Shown in pieces: positions 1 through 10,402 of a stretch of 58,038 bases of DNA. Source of the DNA: Selaginella moellendorffii (lineage: Eukaryota; Streptophyta; Lycopodiopsida; Selaginellales; Selaginellaceae); the NCBI RefSeq assembly GCF_000143415.4, contig NW_003314289.1:383281-441318 (forward strand), in the 5' to 3' direction. The translations under genes were made by a program, and so were the position numbers. The notes below the pieces were generated by a model. The model was not told the origin of the DNA. It worked only from the letters and a program-made list of their open reading frames with translations, and did not search any database. The stretch's first letter is position 1, and each line of letters opens with the position of its first letter.

Positions 1-239
1 ATCCATAGCTCAATCTTTTGAGCCTCGCGAACCTCATTAAGAGAGGTAAATCTTGCTCTATGCTTTGTGGACACTGAACGTCAAGTACTGCAACCGCCGA
101 CGGCACAGAATCCTCATCTAGAAAATCCATAGAGGCTGGAATAATAGGCTCGTCAGAAACATGAGAAGAGAATGGAGAAGAAAGAGGAGCTTGAGAAAAG
201 GCATTAGCATCAGCCATAGAACTCTTTGGGTGATGAACA

Positions 240-1310
240 ACATCAAAATCATATATTTGAAACTTCAAAGCCCATCGAGCAGTACGACCAACCAGATTCT
301 TCCACTTCAATAATAAAGTAACAGCAGTATGATCACCTTTAAGTAATGTTCAAGAACTATGTAGATATGCATGAAGTTTCTCGAAACCCCAAATTGCTGC
401 TAAACACTCCTCTATCGTGGAGTAGTTCATTTCTGCTGGTTGTAATGTATGGCTTATATAAGCAATGGAATGGCGCTAACCAGGCACACTCGAGCTCTCT
501 TGCATCAACACACCTCTAAGACCAATGTCAGAAGCATCCACACGCAAAAATAAAAGGTCGAGTATAGTCAGGATATGCTAAAACCGGAGGAGTCGTTAAT
601 AACTCTTTGAGATCCCTGAACACTCACTCACAATCCAAAGACCAAATGAAAGATGATGTTGATGATTTGAGCAATGCTCACAACGGTGCAATGCGATCAA
701 AAAGATGATCCACAAAACAATCGAGATACTACACCTTGCTCAAAAAGTACTATACATCATTCACACACTTCGGAGTAGGGAACTTTAAAACAGCTACAAG
801 TTTATCAGGATTAACTTGCAAACCCTCATGAGAAATACGGTACCCAAGATAAGTTGTATCCTTGAACCCAAACACGCACTTCAACTGCTTCAACTTTAAA
901 CCAACATCGTGTAGCCGATTCAACACTTTACAAACATCATGAACATGCTCCTCCCATGTCCCCTCCGAGTGGATCAAGACATCATCAATGAAGTTAGCAG
1001 TCACCTCCAGCATATCGCAAAGAACCTTGTCCATCATTTGCTAAAAAGTTGCTAGAACATTGTTTAAACCAAACGGCATGACCAAAAACTTGTACAAACC
1101 AAATGGTGTACGAAAAGCAGTCTTAGGAATATCTTTTTTGGCCATCGGTACTTGCCAGTACCCAGAAGCAAGATCTAGCTTGGTGAACTAACAACTTCAT
1201 CCCAGACGATTCAAAAAATCAGCAGTGTGAGGAAGAGGGTACACATCTGGGATCATCACTTCGTTTAACGGACAATAGTTGATGCAGAAATAAATACTCC
1301 CATCAGGCTT
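240..1310 (-). pseudogene. Reverse transcriptase and RNase H remnant (gypsy copy A)
   Basis: The open stretch at 750-1037 contains the RT catalytic box as FIDDVLIHS (the gypsy form of YxDD), followed by the connection segment with K-C-x-F and YLGYRIS. Further along the minus strand, around 400-560, come the RNase H core (DASDIG) and the segment YSTIEECLA, which is family-typical. Upstream RT pieces at 1,040-1,310 are in other frames. Several stops and frame changes rule out a functional polyprotein. Confidence 0.85.
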
Positions 1311-1781
1311 CGTCACAAAATGAGGTTCACATGCCCAAGGACTCCGCAACTTCCGAATAACACCCTTCTCCAACATCTTCTTAACATTTGCACATAAAAC
1401 CTTAATCTCCTTGGGTATGGGAACTTTGATTGGACGAGCATCCCCGGTTGGAATTGGATGATGTATGGCAATTTTGGCCCCAGATGATAGGTCAAATTAA
1501 AAGAGATTAGGATACTCCTTCATGAGCCAGTCCACTGCTGCAACACAAAGATCGTTGGAGGGATCGAAAAAGGGAAGAGCAGAACAAAATGGAAACATGG
1601 GAGGAAATAGTGGGGGAACAAAAGTAATGGAAGCAGAGGTAAAAGTAGAGGGACAAAGAGGTACAAAAATGAGAGGAATGGATGAAACATAAGGAAGTAT
1701 GAAACAAGGGGGAGAAGCCTCAAAATCACACTTACCATGATTGCGCTGCAACCAATCCATACCAAGAATGAGGTCAAAAGC

Positions 1782-2135
1782 TTAACTCGACACCACCCGC
1801 AATGACTGCAACCCAAGCTCAAGATCGGCCACACGCACAACCAGGTCCACCTCATCCCGTGCACATGTATGTGTACGGCCGTTGCCATAAAAAATGAAAA
1901 CTGGTTTTGCCGCACGACGCAAGTGTAGACGGCAACGTGTGGCAATAGGTCGAGCAATAAAAGATAAACTCAAACCGGTATCAACCAACACGGAGAAAAT
2001 AATAGGAGACCTCTTGTTATAAAAACGAGCTTGGAAAGTAAACACTGGATGAACCGGTGCCAAGTGCACCCCTTGATGATACTCCCGAAAGAAAGATGGA
2101 AGGGTCACTAACTTATTCGCGCAAGGTCCCTCCAC
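1782..2135 (-). pseudogene. Retropepsin-like protease segment (gypsy copy A)
   Basis: This 117-codon open stretch contains LVDTGLSLSFIA. It matches the retroviral-type aspartic protease motif hhDTGAxxxF, with the catalytic Asp-Thr-Gly present and the following Ala replaced by Leu. It lies between the gag-side reading frames (2,113-3,063) and RT (below 1,310), as expected for a gypsy pol. The frame closes with a stop before RT, so the polyprotein is broken. Confidence 0.75.
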
Positions 2136-3063
2136 TACTCGTGCGACTCCTCATTTTCCGAATGTATCTCGGTGTCCAAACCATCCACTGCAGCAACACC
2201 AATGGGATATTGCTAACACCAAGGTCTCCACTCAAGAAATGGAGGTTGCCAATCTGGAAACCACTAACAACGCCGATAAGTATGACCAACTTCATCACAC
2301 ACCCAACAGCGACCATCACGGCCATGACCACGTCCTCACCCTTGTCCTTGGACTGAAGCAGTAGTAGCATCAACCTCCATTGGAAGAGGACCATCACCCA
2401 TAGGAAGGGGAGTTGAAGGACGGGCAGCGAGAAGTGGAAGAGGCGACGTCTTATAACATTGTGCCAAGGGAAGAGCATCGTCAAGGTGGTGGGAGCAAAT
2501 GCATGCACAAGTCCGACAAGATCTTGACAAAGTGCTAGCCACAACATTCTTAGCTTGATCCGCTCCGACATGTTTGTCTCCACACGAAGCAAAAGACTTC
2601 GAAAACGAACGCCAAATTGCATCACCAACTTAGATGGCCCTTGATGCAGACGATACAATTGTTGGAAGGCATCATCACAATCGTCGGCATGTCCGAAAGC
2701 ACGTTTGAAGACGTCCGGGAGAACACTCCAATCCCCACGAATAGTTGTGCTCAGACCATTGTACCATTACAATGCCATCCCTTGGAGACATGTGGGAAAC
2801 TCATGCAAATGTTGAGCATCATCCCAAGAATGATATGTGGCAATCACCATGAAGTGATTGAACCAATAGTACACATCATCCCCAAGATTCCCGTAAAAGA
2901 ACTCTAGCCGAACACGAGGATTAGCACCAAGAGCAAGAGGAGTTATACCATGTGCTGTGAATGCCACCATCAACTGATTTTGGTTGTTCAATTGCAAATG
3001 CATAGCATTAAGCAATTGTACCAACTGCTGCTCTAGAGTCAAAGGAGGAGATTGTTGATCTGC
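2113..3063 (-). pseudogene. Gag remnant (gypsy copy A)
   Basis: The reading frame opens at about 3,063 (Met-Ala-Asp-Gln-Gln). It gives a Gln-rich N-terminus followed by the gag signature R-L-E-F-F-Y-G-N and YYWFNHFMVIATYHSWDDA, the plant gypsy gag helical domain. It continues through frameshifts toward a Cys/His-containing segment near 2,480-2,540 that could be a decayed zinc knuckle. A related gag segment occurs on the plus strand at about 4,785-4,890 in copy B, which supports the assignment. Confidence 0.75.
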
Positions 3064-3480
3064 CATAAAGACGGACGAAGAAAGAAAAAGAAGAGAAATA
3101 ACAAAAAGCGAGAAGGAAATGGGAGATCTAGACAATGCAAAAAGCTAGCTCTAAACCAAAATCCTGAAAAGGAAGAATAAAAGAAAGGAAATGGAAAAAA
3201 CTAAATCTAAATGATGCAAAAGCTAGATCCAAACCAAAATCCCAAATTCAAGCACTCTTCAGGGACAATCAAAAATGCCCCTCAACTTCACTAATGTGAG
3301 TGCTTGGAATATGGAAAGGGAATATAGAAAATCTGCATATCAATTAGCCCAAAAACCCTAGTTTATATACATAAGCAAGTGGTCCGGATTGAAACCAATC
3401 TGATGGCTACCAAAATCCCATTACGCTAATATTAGTATATGGCATCGTAGCCGTACACTTGGCCCTCACAAATATAATTT
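3064..3480 (-). repeat. 5' LTR/leader region of gypsy copy A
   Basis: Non-coding sequence upstream of gag. On the minus strand about 3,470 to 3,320 aligns with plus-strand 4,310-4,445 of copy B, including shared strings such as CCATATACTAATATTA, TATGTATATAAACTA and GGGCTAATTGATATGCA. That makes it the LTR/promoter end of the element. TATATAAAC is a plausible TATA box. A roughly 30-base motif is duplicated within it (3,141-3,168 and 3,222-3,250). Confidence 0.65.
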
Positions 3481-4309
3481 ACCTATATATACTATAGTTT
3501 CACATATAAAATAGTTTGAGAGACTAATATATATTTTATTAAATCTACTATCTATAATATTTTAAAAATCATACTAGAATCATAAATGTTTGTTTCATAA
3601 TCTTGATTAAACTTAATAGTTCCTTGTGATGTGCATATTTTATTAGTAATATCACTTAAATTTATATATTTCAGATATATAAATTTAGTAATTTATAAAA
3701 CAGATTTTAAATGCTAAGTTTTACAAATTTGATTGTTTAAAAACAACTCAATTTTAATAAATAAAAATATTATAAAAATAAAAAGTGTTATTTTTTAATT
3801 TATAATCATAACAGTTAATAATATCCAATCTAGAAAATTAAGACTTATTAAAAAATTAAATTTTATTTTATATATTATATAAATGTACTAATGTAGTATT
3901 AGTGTTGGCTTCAATAGTGTTAACACATATAAGAAACTAAGAAAATACTCTTACTACTTTTAAAATTTCTTTATGTACTTTAAAATTAATACTTTATTTA
4001 ATTTATTTTTTGATTAATTTTGTTCTTTATAATATATAAAACTCTTAGATCTTTACATATTTACAATAAATTTTTAGAAATTTATAAAATCCCTATATCA
4101 TATTTTTACTTTTCTTTACTGCTAAAACTTAAGAAAAAATATTCCTAAAAGTTGATTATCTGTCATAATTAGCATACTTGCTAAGATAAATATAAAAGTA
4201 TTTTATTTTCTCTTTCTCAAATATTTATATATTTTTACTTCTATTTAGTGCTAAAGCTAAGAAAAAATTCCTAAAAATTGATTATCTTTAAGGTCTAAAT
4301 ATACAGCTA
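3481..4309. other. AT-rich spacer between two divergent gypsy copies
   Basis: About 830 bases of strongly AT-rich DNA with almost no CpG and no open reading frame worth reporting. It separates the 5' ends of copies A and B. It could be old LTR sequence decayed beyond recognition or an unrelated AT-rich insertion. No terminal inverted repeats or gene signals were seen in it. Confidence 0.6.
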
Positions 4310-6752
4310 CAATGCCATATACTAATATTAACAATTGTACACTAAGATTAGTATAGTAGGATTTTGATATTTGTCAAATTGATTTCAATTCAAACCACTC
4401 ATATATGTATATAAACTATGGTTTTTGGGCTAATTGATATGCACATTTTTATATTTCATTTTCATATTTCATGCACTCATATTAGTAGAGGTGAGAGGTA
4501 GTTTTGATTGTCCTTAAAGAGTTTTTAAATTTGGTCTTTTGATTTAGATTTAACTTTTGCATTGTCTAAATCTCACTTTTCTTGTAACTTTTTCACTTTC
4601 TTCTCTTTTATTGTTCCTTTTTTGTTCATTTTCATGACAACCTCCTCCTACTTTGACTTTAAAATAATAGTTGGTGCAATTGCTCAATACTAAAGTTTTA
4701 GTTGAATAGTTAGACTTAGTTGATAGTAGTATTCATAACATGTGGTACAGCTCCTCTTGCTCTTACTGCCATTTCTTCTGTCTGAATGGAGTTCTTTCGT
4801 GGGAATCCTAAGGATAATATGTACCATTTGTGCAATCACTTTATAATGATTGCCACCTATCATTCTTGGGATGATACTCAATATTTGTGTAAGATTCCCA
4901 TATGTTTCTAAAGTGGTTTTTTATATTTTTTTTCAATCTTCTCACTTTTATTCCCTTCCATCCCTTTATTTCTACTTTTATTTCCATCACTTTTGTTTTT
5001 CTATTACTTCCTATTGTATTTCTATTTTACTCTTCTATTCCCTCTCTAGATCCCTTTGATAGTCTTTGTATCACAATGGTTGACTAACTCAAGAAGGAGT
5101 ATGTTGATCTCTTTGACTTTGACAAGATTGCAATATGTCATCCTATTCTAACTAAGGATGTTTGTTTAATCAAGGTTCTTGTTCAATGTTAGTCACCAAA
5201 GGAAATCAAGATTTTATGCATGAACATCAGAGTATTTAGATGTGTGAACCTTATCTTGTGATGAAACCAGTTCCCTTTTGCATTGACTATCATTCATTAA
5301 ATAATGTGACTATCTTGGATGTATACCCTCTTCCTCACACTATTAATCTTTTACATTATCTAGGGAAAAGTCATTAGTTCACTAAATTAGATCTTGCTTT
5401 TGGGTACTGACAAGTGCCGATGGCTAAGGATGATGTTCCTAAGAGTGTTTTTCATACACCATTTAGTTTATACAACTTCTTGGTGATGTTGTTCAGTTTA
5501 AATAATGTTTTAGCAACTTTTTAGCAGATGATGGATGAAGTTCTCTATGATATGCTGAGGTGACTGTTGACTTTATTGATGATGTCTTGATCCACTTAGA
5601 GGGACGTGGGAATGCATCTTTGCATCTAAGAACACAACTTGAATGATGTGTAGTGCTTGAGCAAAATGCAATATTTCGATTGTTTTGTTAATTCTTTCTG
5701 ATTGTACTACACCATTGCGAGCATTACTGAAGTCATCAACATTATCTTTCATGTGGTCTAAAGATTGCAAATAGGCAATTATGGATCTTAAAGAACTTGT
5801 TGACAACTCTCCAATTTTGGCATATCTTAATTACACTCAACCTTTCATTTTATGTGTGGATGCTTCTGATATCGGTTTTGGGGGTGTCTGGATGCAAGAA
5901 AGCATGAGTATGCCTCAATGTCATCCTATTATATATATCAACTGTACATTACAATTAGCGGAGATAAATTATTCCACAATAGAGAAAGAGTGTTTAGCAA
6001 TGGTTTAGGGTTTCAAAATGCATATTTACATGGTTTTCAATATTACTATAAGGTGATCATGTTGTAGTTACTTTGTTATTAAATTGAAGAACTTGGTTAA
6101 TCATACTGCTTAGTGGGCTCTAAAGCTTCAGATATATAATTTTGAGGTTGTTCATCACTATAAGAGTTTTATAATTGATGCTAATGCCCTTTCTTAAATT
6201 TTTTTTCCTTCTTCACTCTTTTCTCCTATTCTTGTTAACCCTAATATTCTAGTATCTGTGGATTTTCTAGAGGAGGATCTCATGCCGTCGATGGTTGTTA
6301 TACTTGATGTTTAGTGTCCACAAGATGCACTACAAAATTTACCTTCTTTTTACCAGGTTTGTGAAGCTCAAAAGTTTGAGTAGTGGATCTGAAAGCTTTA
6401 CAATAGGTTTGAAAATTTTACATCACTTATTAATGACTTGTTATTTTAGAATTTACATTCTCAATATCACCTTGAGGATGGCCTTCTTTATTTTGTGGGA
6501 ATAAATTTTGATTATTATTTGTGGTTAGTGGTGTCTTTGATCTTTATTCCATGCTTTCTCCATGTATACCATGATTCTCTTATTCTATATAAGCATATAG
6601 GGCATCATTATATAACTGAGAAGCTACACATATCTTTTTATTTTTATCCCATTTGTATGCAGCCCAAGTGTACACTTTATTTAGACAAGTGGAAGAATGC
6701 TTGTCAAATATTAATTCTAGGACTTAGCATCAATAGCTTAGAGCAATTGTAA
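4310..6752 (+). mobile_element. Decayed Ty3/gypsy retrotransposon, copy B
   Basis: Plus-strand element of the same family as copy A. The leader at 4,310-4,600 matches copy A's. Gag follows (about 4,785-4,890, containing ATYHSWDDTQ). RT fragments lie at about 5,260-5,640, including FTKLDLAF-like and FIDDV-like codons. RNase H is at 5,781-6,008 (DASDIGFGGVWMQES, then NYSTIEKECLAMV). An integrase N-terminal zinc-binding region lies at about 6,540-6,700 (H, H, then YPICMQ and ACQ). The element is AT-shifted and full of stops, with many C-to-T type changes relative to copy A. Confidence 0.8.
5781..6008 (+). pseudogene. RNase H domain remnant (gypsy copy B)
   Basis: An open 75-codon stretch with FILCVDASDIGFGGV, the first catalytic Asp motif of retroelement RNase H. 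Downstream NYSTIEKECLAMV contains the conserved Glu. It ends in a stop just where the copy A sequence continues with WGFEKLHAYL. Function is excluded because both flanks are broken. Confidence 0.8.
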
Positions 6753-6759
6753 AGGTAAA

Positions 6760-9700
6760 CTCAATTCCATTGGCAGTATTGGATTATGACCATATAGAAG
6801 TTTATATAGTGAAGCACTAACAGAACTTTGTACCCTTGTGATATATGCATACCAAAGAGATGGCAAATAACTATCCCACTCTAAATGCTAAAAGTTCACT
6901 TACTTTACAATCATTCATTTGGAGGTTTAAATGAACTATTCCACCAAACCATTTATCTATAAATGATAAGCACTTGTGATAGTGTTATGTATCTCCAGTT
7001 GAGATGTTAAAATGTGAAATGCCTTATCCATAATGTGGGACCATTATCTGAAAAAATCCATTTTGGACAAGAATGCTAAAACACCACTTGATTAATAAAA
7101 AAGTATCTAACAACAATTGCAAATGCACTAGCAAAAACACTGACATCCATATAGCGAGTCAAGTAGTTAGAAGCAATAATAACATACTCATTACCAACAA
7201 TCAATTGTGGAAAATGCCCCATCAAATTAAATATCACGAACTCAAACAAATGGGAAATTACAATTGACTCCAACTATCCTTTTGCAACATGAGAGATAGT
7301 ATTATGAGCTTAGAACCAAATATAGTTGTGCACATGCCGGATAACATCATATTGCATCTTGCAACTCCTTAGTCACATATCATATCACATATCTAGTCAA
7401 CGGAGATCATGCACTATTGAAGATATAGGCTAATCAACCACAATCTGGATCTTTGTGGGATCAACTCTCACTCCATATATTGAAATCAAATGTCTAAAAT
7501 ATTCAATTTTCTCCAAAAAAAACTCATACTTAAATAACTTCAAGTAGAGCTTCTTATCCCTCAAATGTTGCAAAACACTTTACACATGCATCTTATATTC
7601 CTCCACTAAAGAGCTAAACACTAGGATATCATCAAAATTATCAATTGTAAACTTTCCCGAGTAAGGTTGTAGAACTTGATTCATCAATCTCTAAAAAGTT
7701 GTAGAAACATCTATCGAACTAAATGACATCACTAAAAACTCATAGTGACCCCATCGTCTAGAATGTAATTTTTGGAACATCCTCTGGCTTGACACAAATC
7801 TAATAATACCCTTGCCTCAAATCAATATTTGAAAAATATCAAGTATCACAAAGGTAATTGAGAAAATCATTGATAAAGGATTGGGAACATATTCTTCATT
7901 ATCTTATCATTCAATCCTTTGTAGTTCACATAGAGACACTATATACCATCTTTCTTCTTAACTATCACCACTGAAGCAACCTAAGAAGACTTGTTTATCT
8001 ATAACCACCCCTTCCAAAGGTACTTAACAAATTGCTTATTAATCTCTTTATCTTTAGTAGGATTAATATGAGTCAATTGTCACTAATAAGGAGTAGCTCC
8101 AAGAACCAAATCAATCTCATGTTGAATTCCATGTTTGGGAGGCAAACCATCAGGCAATTCATCTCGAAATACATCTAGAACTCCTCTTAAATGCAATCCA
8201 TCTAAGCCCCATGCCCATGAACATATGCCAAATTAGATATGAGCATATTAGAAAGAAACAAACCACAAAAGAACTAGTTATCTCATGTGTGCATGTTACC
8301 AACTCCAAAGTATTAATCAATGAAGTATCATTATTGTCTGTTATGACAATCTTTTTCATAGTGCCACTAATTTCGATATGCAGAACATTTAAACTCTCAA
8401 TTGATCCTTGGCTTCACATCATAAAACCATTCCTTCCCAAGAATAACATCTGTGTGACCAAGATCTATAACCTGGAGCAAAGGATGGTCAAGAATCCCTT
8501 AAATCATCAAAAGAACACTCGGAGCCTATTCACCGTAAACATAAGTGTTAAATCCATCTACCATAACCACCTCATAGATTACCAAACTCTTTTCCACAAG
8601 CAAACCAAGTTACTTCACCACCTTGAAGCTCAATAAGTTGTGTGTAGCACCTAGATAAAAAAGAATACTAACAACACTACCCTGAATGTCCCCTTTGACC
8701 TTCACAAGTTAATTGTGCATAAAACCATTGAGCTCTACAGAATTGATATACACTTGAGACTTAAATTTTTGAACTTTTGCCACAAGGTGTGAAAGAGCCA
8801 CCACAACAAATGCCTGAGTTGTATCCATGATAAATTCCACCACCTTAATATTCTTTGATCCCTTTATAAGAAGACAATCCTTGCTATGATGTCCAGCTTT
8901 GTGATAATGAAAAAAATTGCCCTCTACCTTATCCTTCTCTTGCTAATGTAAACAATTTCTTTTAGCCTTATTGTCATCTTCACTTTTTGAGCTATGATGG
9001 AACAATTGTTTCTTCCTTGAATATGAAGCATTAGGGCTGGTATTGACTACCCTATAAATCATCCTATTGACCAGAGTTGACTAAGTTGATTGATAGTTTG
9101 GGCAAAAATATTTGAGCTTTAGTGATAGCATTAGTCAACATTGCTGGAAAATCCTTTTTACTTTTTGCTACACATCCATTGAGCTCAAATCTTTGATGAA
9201 ACATTGCACTTTTAACAACTCATTATAAATGCTCATAAGACTAAAGTAAAGATTGTGTGCATATACATCTAAAGACAAAGTCCCTTATTTGATCTCTAGA
9301 AGTTAGTTCATGAGATCAACCTCTTCAAACTTTTTGATAAACAAAGTATAGAAAATTTTAATCAAATCACTCCAAGAAGTCAACTTAGAATTAACTTAAT
9401 TTTCACCTTATGAGACCAATAACTTTCCCACAATTCCAACCAAAAATCAACTTTCTAACTATCGCAAACATTTAGTGATGACTTCCATTCCATAATACCA
9501 TAATCCTTGGCATGTTTGACGTATCAATAATAATCACAGACACAAGATTGATTCAACTCTTAAGGGTCTATGTGAAGTAAAATGTTTTTAATAAGATTGA
9601 TAGAATCTTTAACCTCCTTAATATTATTTTAAACCTTAGATATTTGGCATCACAACAACATTATCAAGATTCTTCCTCTTTGTTATAGCAATCATCACTA

Positions 9701-9990
9701 ATGCCATACTTCTCATCAAGATTTATATCCCACTTATCTGCCATCCCAAAAGAATGTGCTGCTCCAATACTAACGAAACTAACAAGGAATGAACCCAACC
9801 CTTGAACAGGCCATGGAATATTCTTAAAATATTCTTGTAGTTTATGTCATCCCTTATTTTAATGGATTATCTGCCACAAATTCCATAGTACATCTACAAC
9901 AAGCTACAAAGTAGGCCAACTAAGCTTCTGGCCAGCACAAAATTCTTAAAGCCCTTTATAAGACAAATTATCTTTCTTTACTTATTAAAA
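6760..9990 (-). mobile_element. Decayed Ty3/gypsy retrotransposon, copy C (different family)
   Basis: Minus-strand remnants in gypsy order: gag-like sequence about 9,990-9,060, a decayed CCHC knuckle near 8,880-8,960 (FHYHKAGHHSKDC, two Cys lost), a protease region near 8,600-8,700 (LGATHNLLSFKVVKQLGL-like), and RT near 7,450-7,800 (DNFDDILVFSSLVEEYK, then FRHLIS..GVRVDP). Integrase pieces follow at 6,900-7,390, including the 65-codon open stretch 7,076-7,273 (GNEYVIIASNYLTRYMD). RNase H is missing between RT and integrase. CpG is almost absent and stops are frequent. Confidence 0.75.
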
Positions 9991-10402
9991 AGAATAGTTT
10001 CTTATGCCAGATGTGGCTGCAAGTGTCGTCTTATATTGCTGGCCATGTGGAATATAGATGAACCGTTGTAAGATCCTCACAAAGGATCGAGTCCCTTCGT
10101 TGGAGGAAGAGATGACCACCTGACACTCCCTTGCCCTTGCCCTACAGCCCTTCATTGCACAAGTTGTCGGATGGCCACTGATCCACTCTTTTCCTGTATT
10201 TGTTCATTTGCAGCGCATCTTTGGTGTTGAATTGTGACCTACTTTGGAGTTAAAGAAAGACAGACTTTCCATCTTGGAGCTGTCTTGCTTACACATAATC
10301 AGGCATTTAGAAAGAGCTGCCTCCTTTGCTTAACAAATGCATCCTTGTCTCTGGAGCTTTGCTTTGCGATTCCAGTCGCTTTAGCTCTTTCTTTTCGCTT
10401 GG
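9991..10402. other. Boundary between retroelement block and gene island
   Basis: Composition changes here from AT-rich, CpG-poor to balanced. No gene of its own was recognised. The right part (about 10,230-10,402) is probably the 3' untranslated region of the minus-strand INTS2 gene. Short open frames on the plus strand over this region are antisense shadows. Confidence 0.5.

Larger units (their letters stand above)
1..3480 (-). mobile_element. Decayed Ty3/gypsy retrotransposon, copy A
   Basis: Read on the minus strand from about 3,480 down to 1, the order is leader, gag, zinc-knuckle-like region, protease, reverse transcriptase, RNase H, which is the Ty3/gypsy order. Stops and frameshifts break every domain, so it is a dead copy. 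Its integrase would lie beyond the left edge of the window. CpG is still fairly frequent here, unlike the neighbouring copies, which suggests a younger or less methylation-decayed insertion. The left end is cut by the window and no 3' LTR is visible. Confidence 0.85.

Noticed and set aside
1520-1957. A 145-codon hydrophobic minus-strand ORF (membrane protein)
   Set aside because: It overlaps the gypsy protease region in a different frame; the hydrophobicity follows from T-rich codons.
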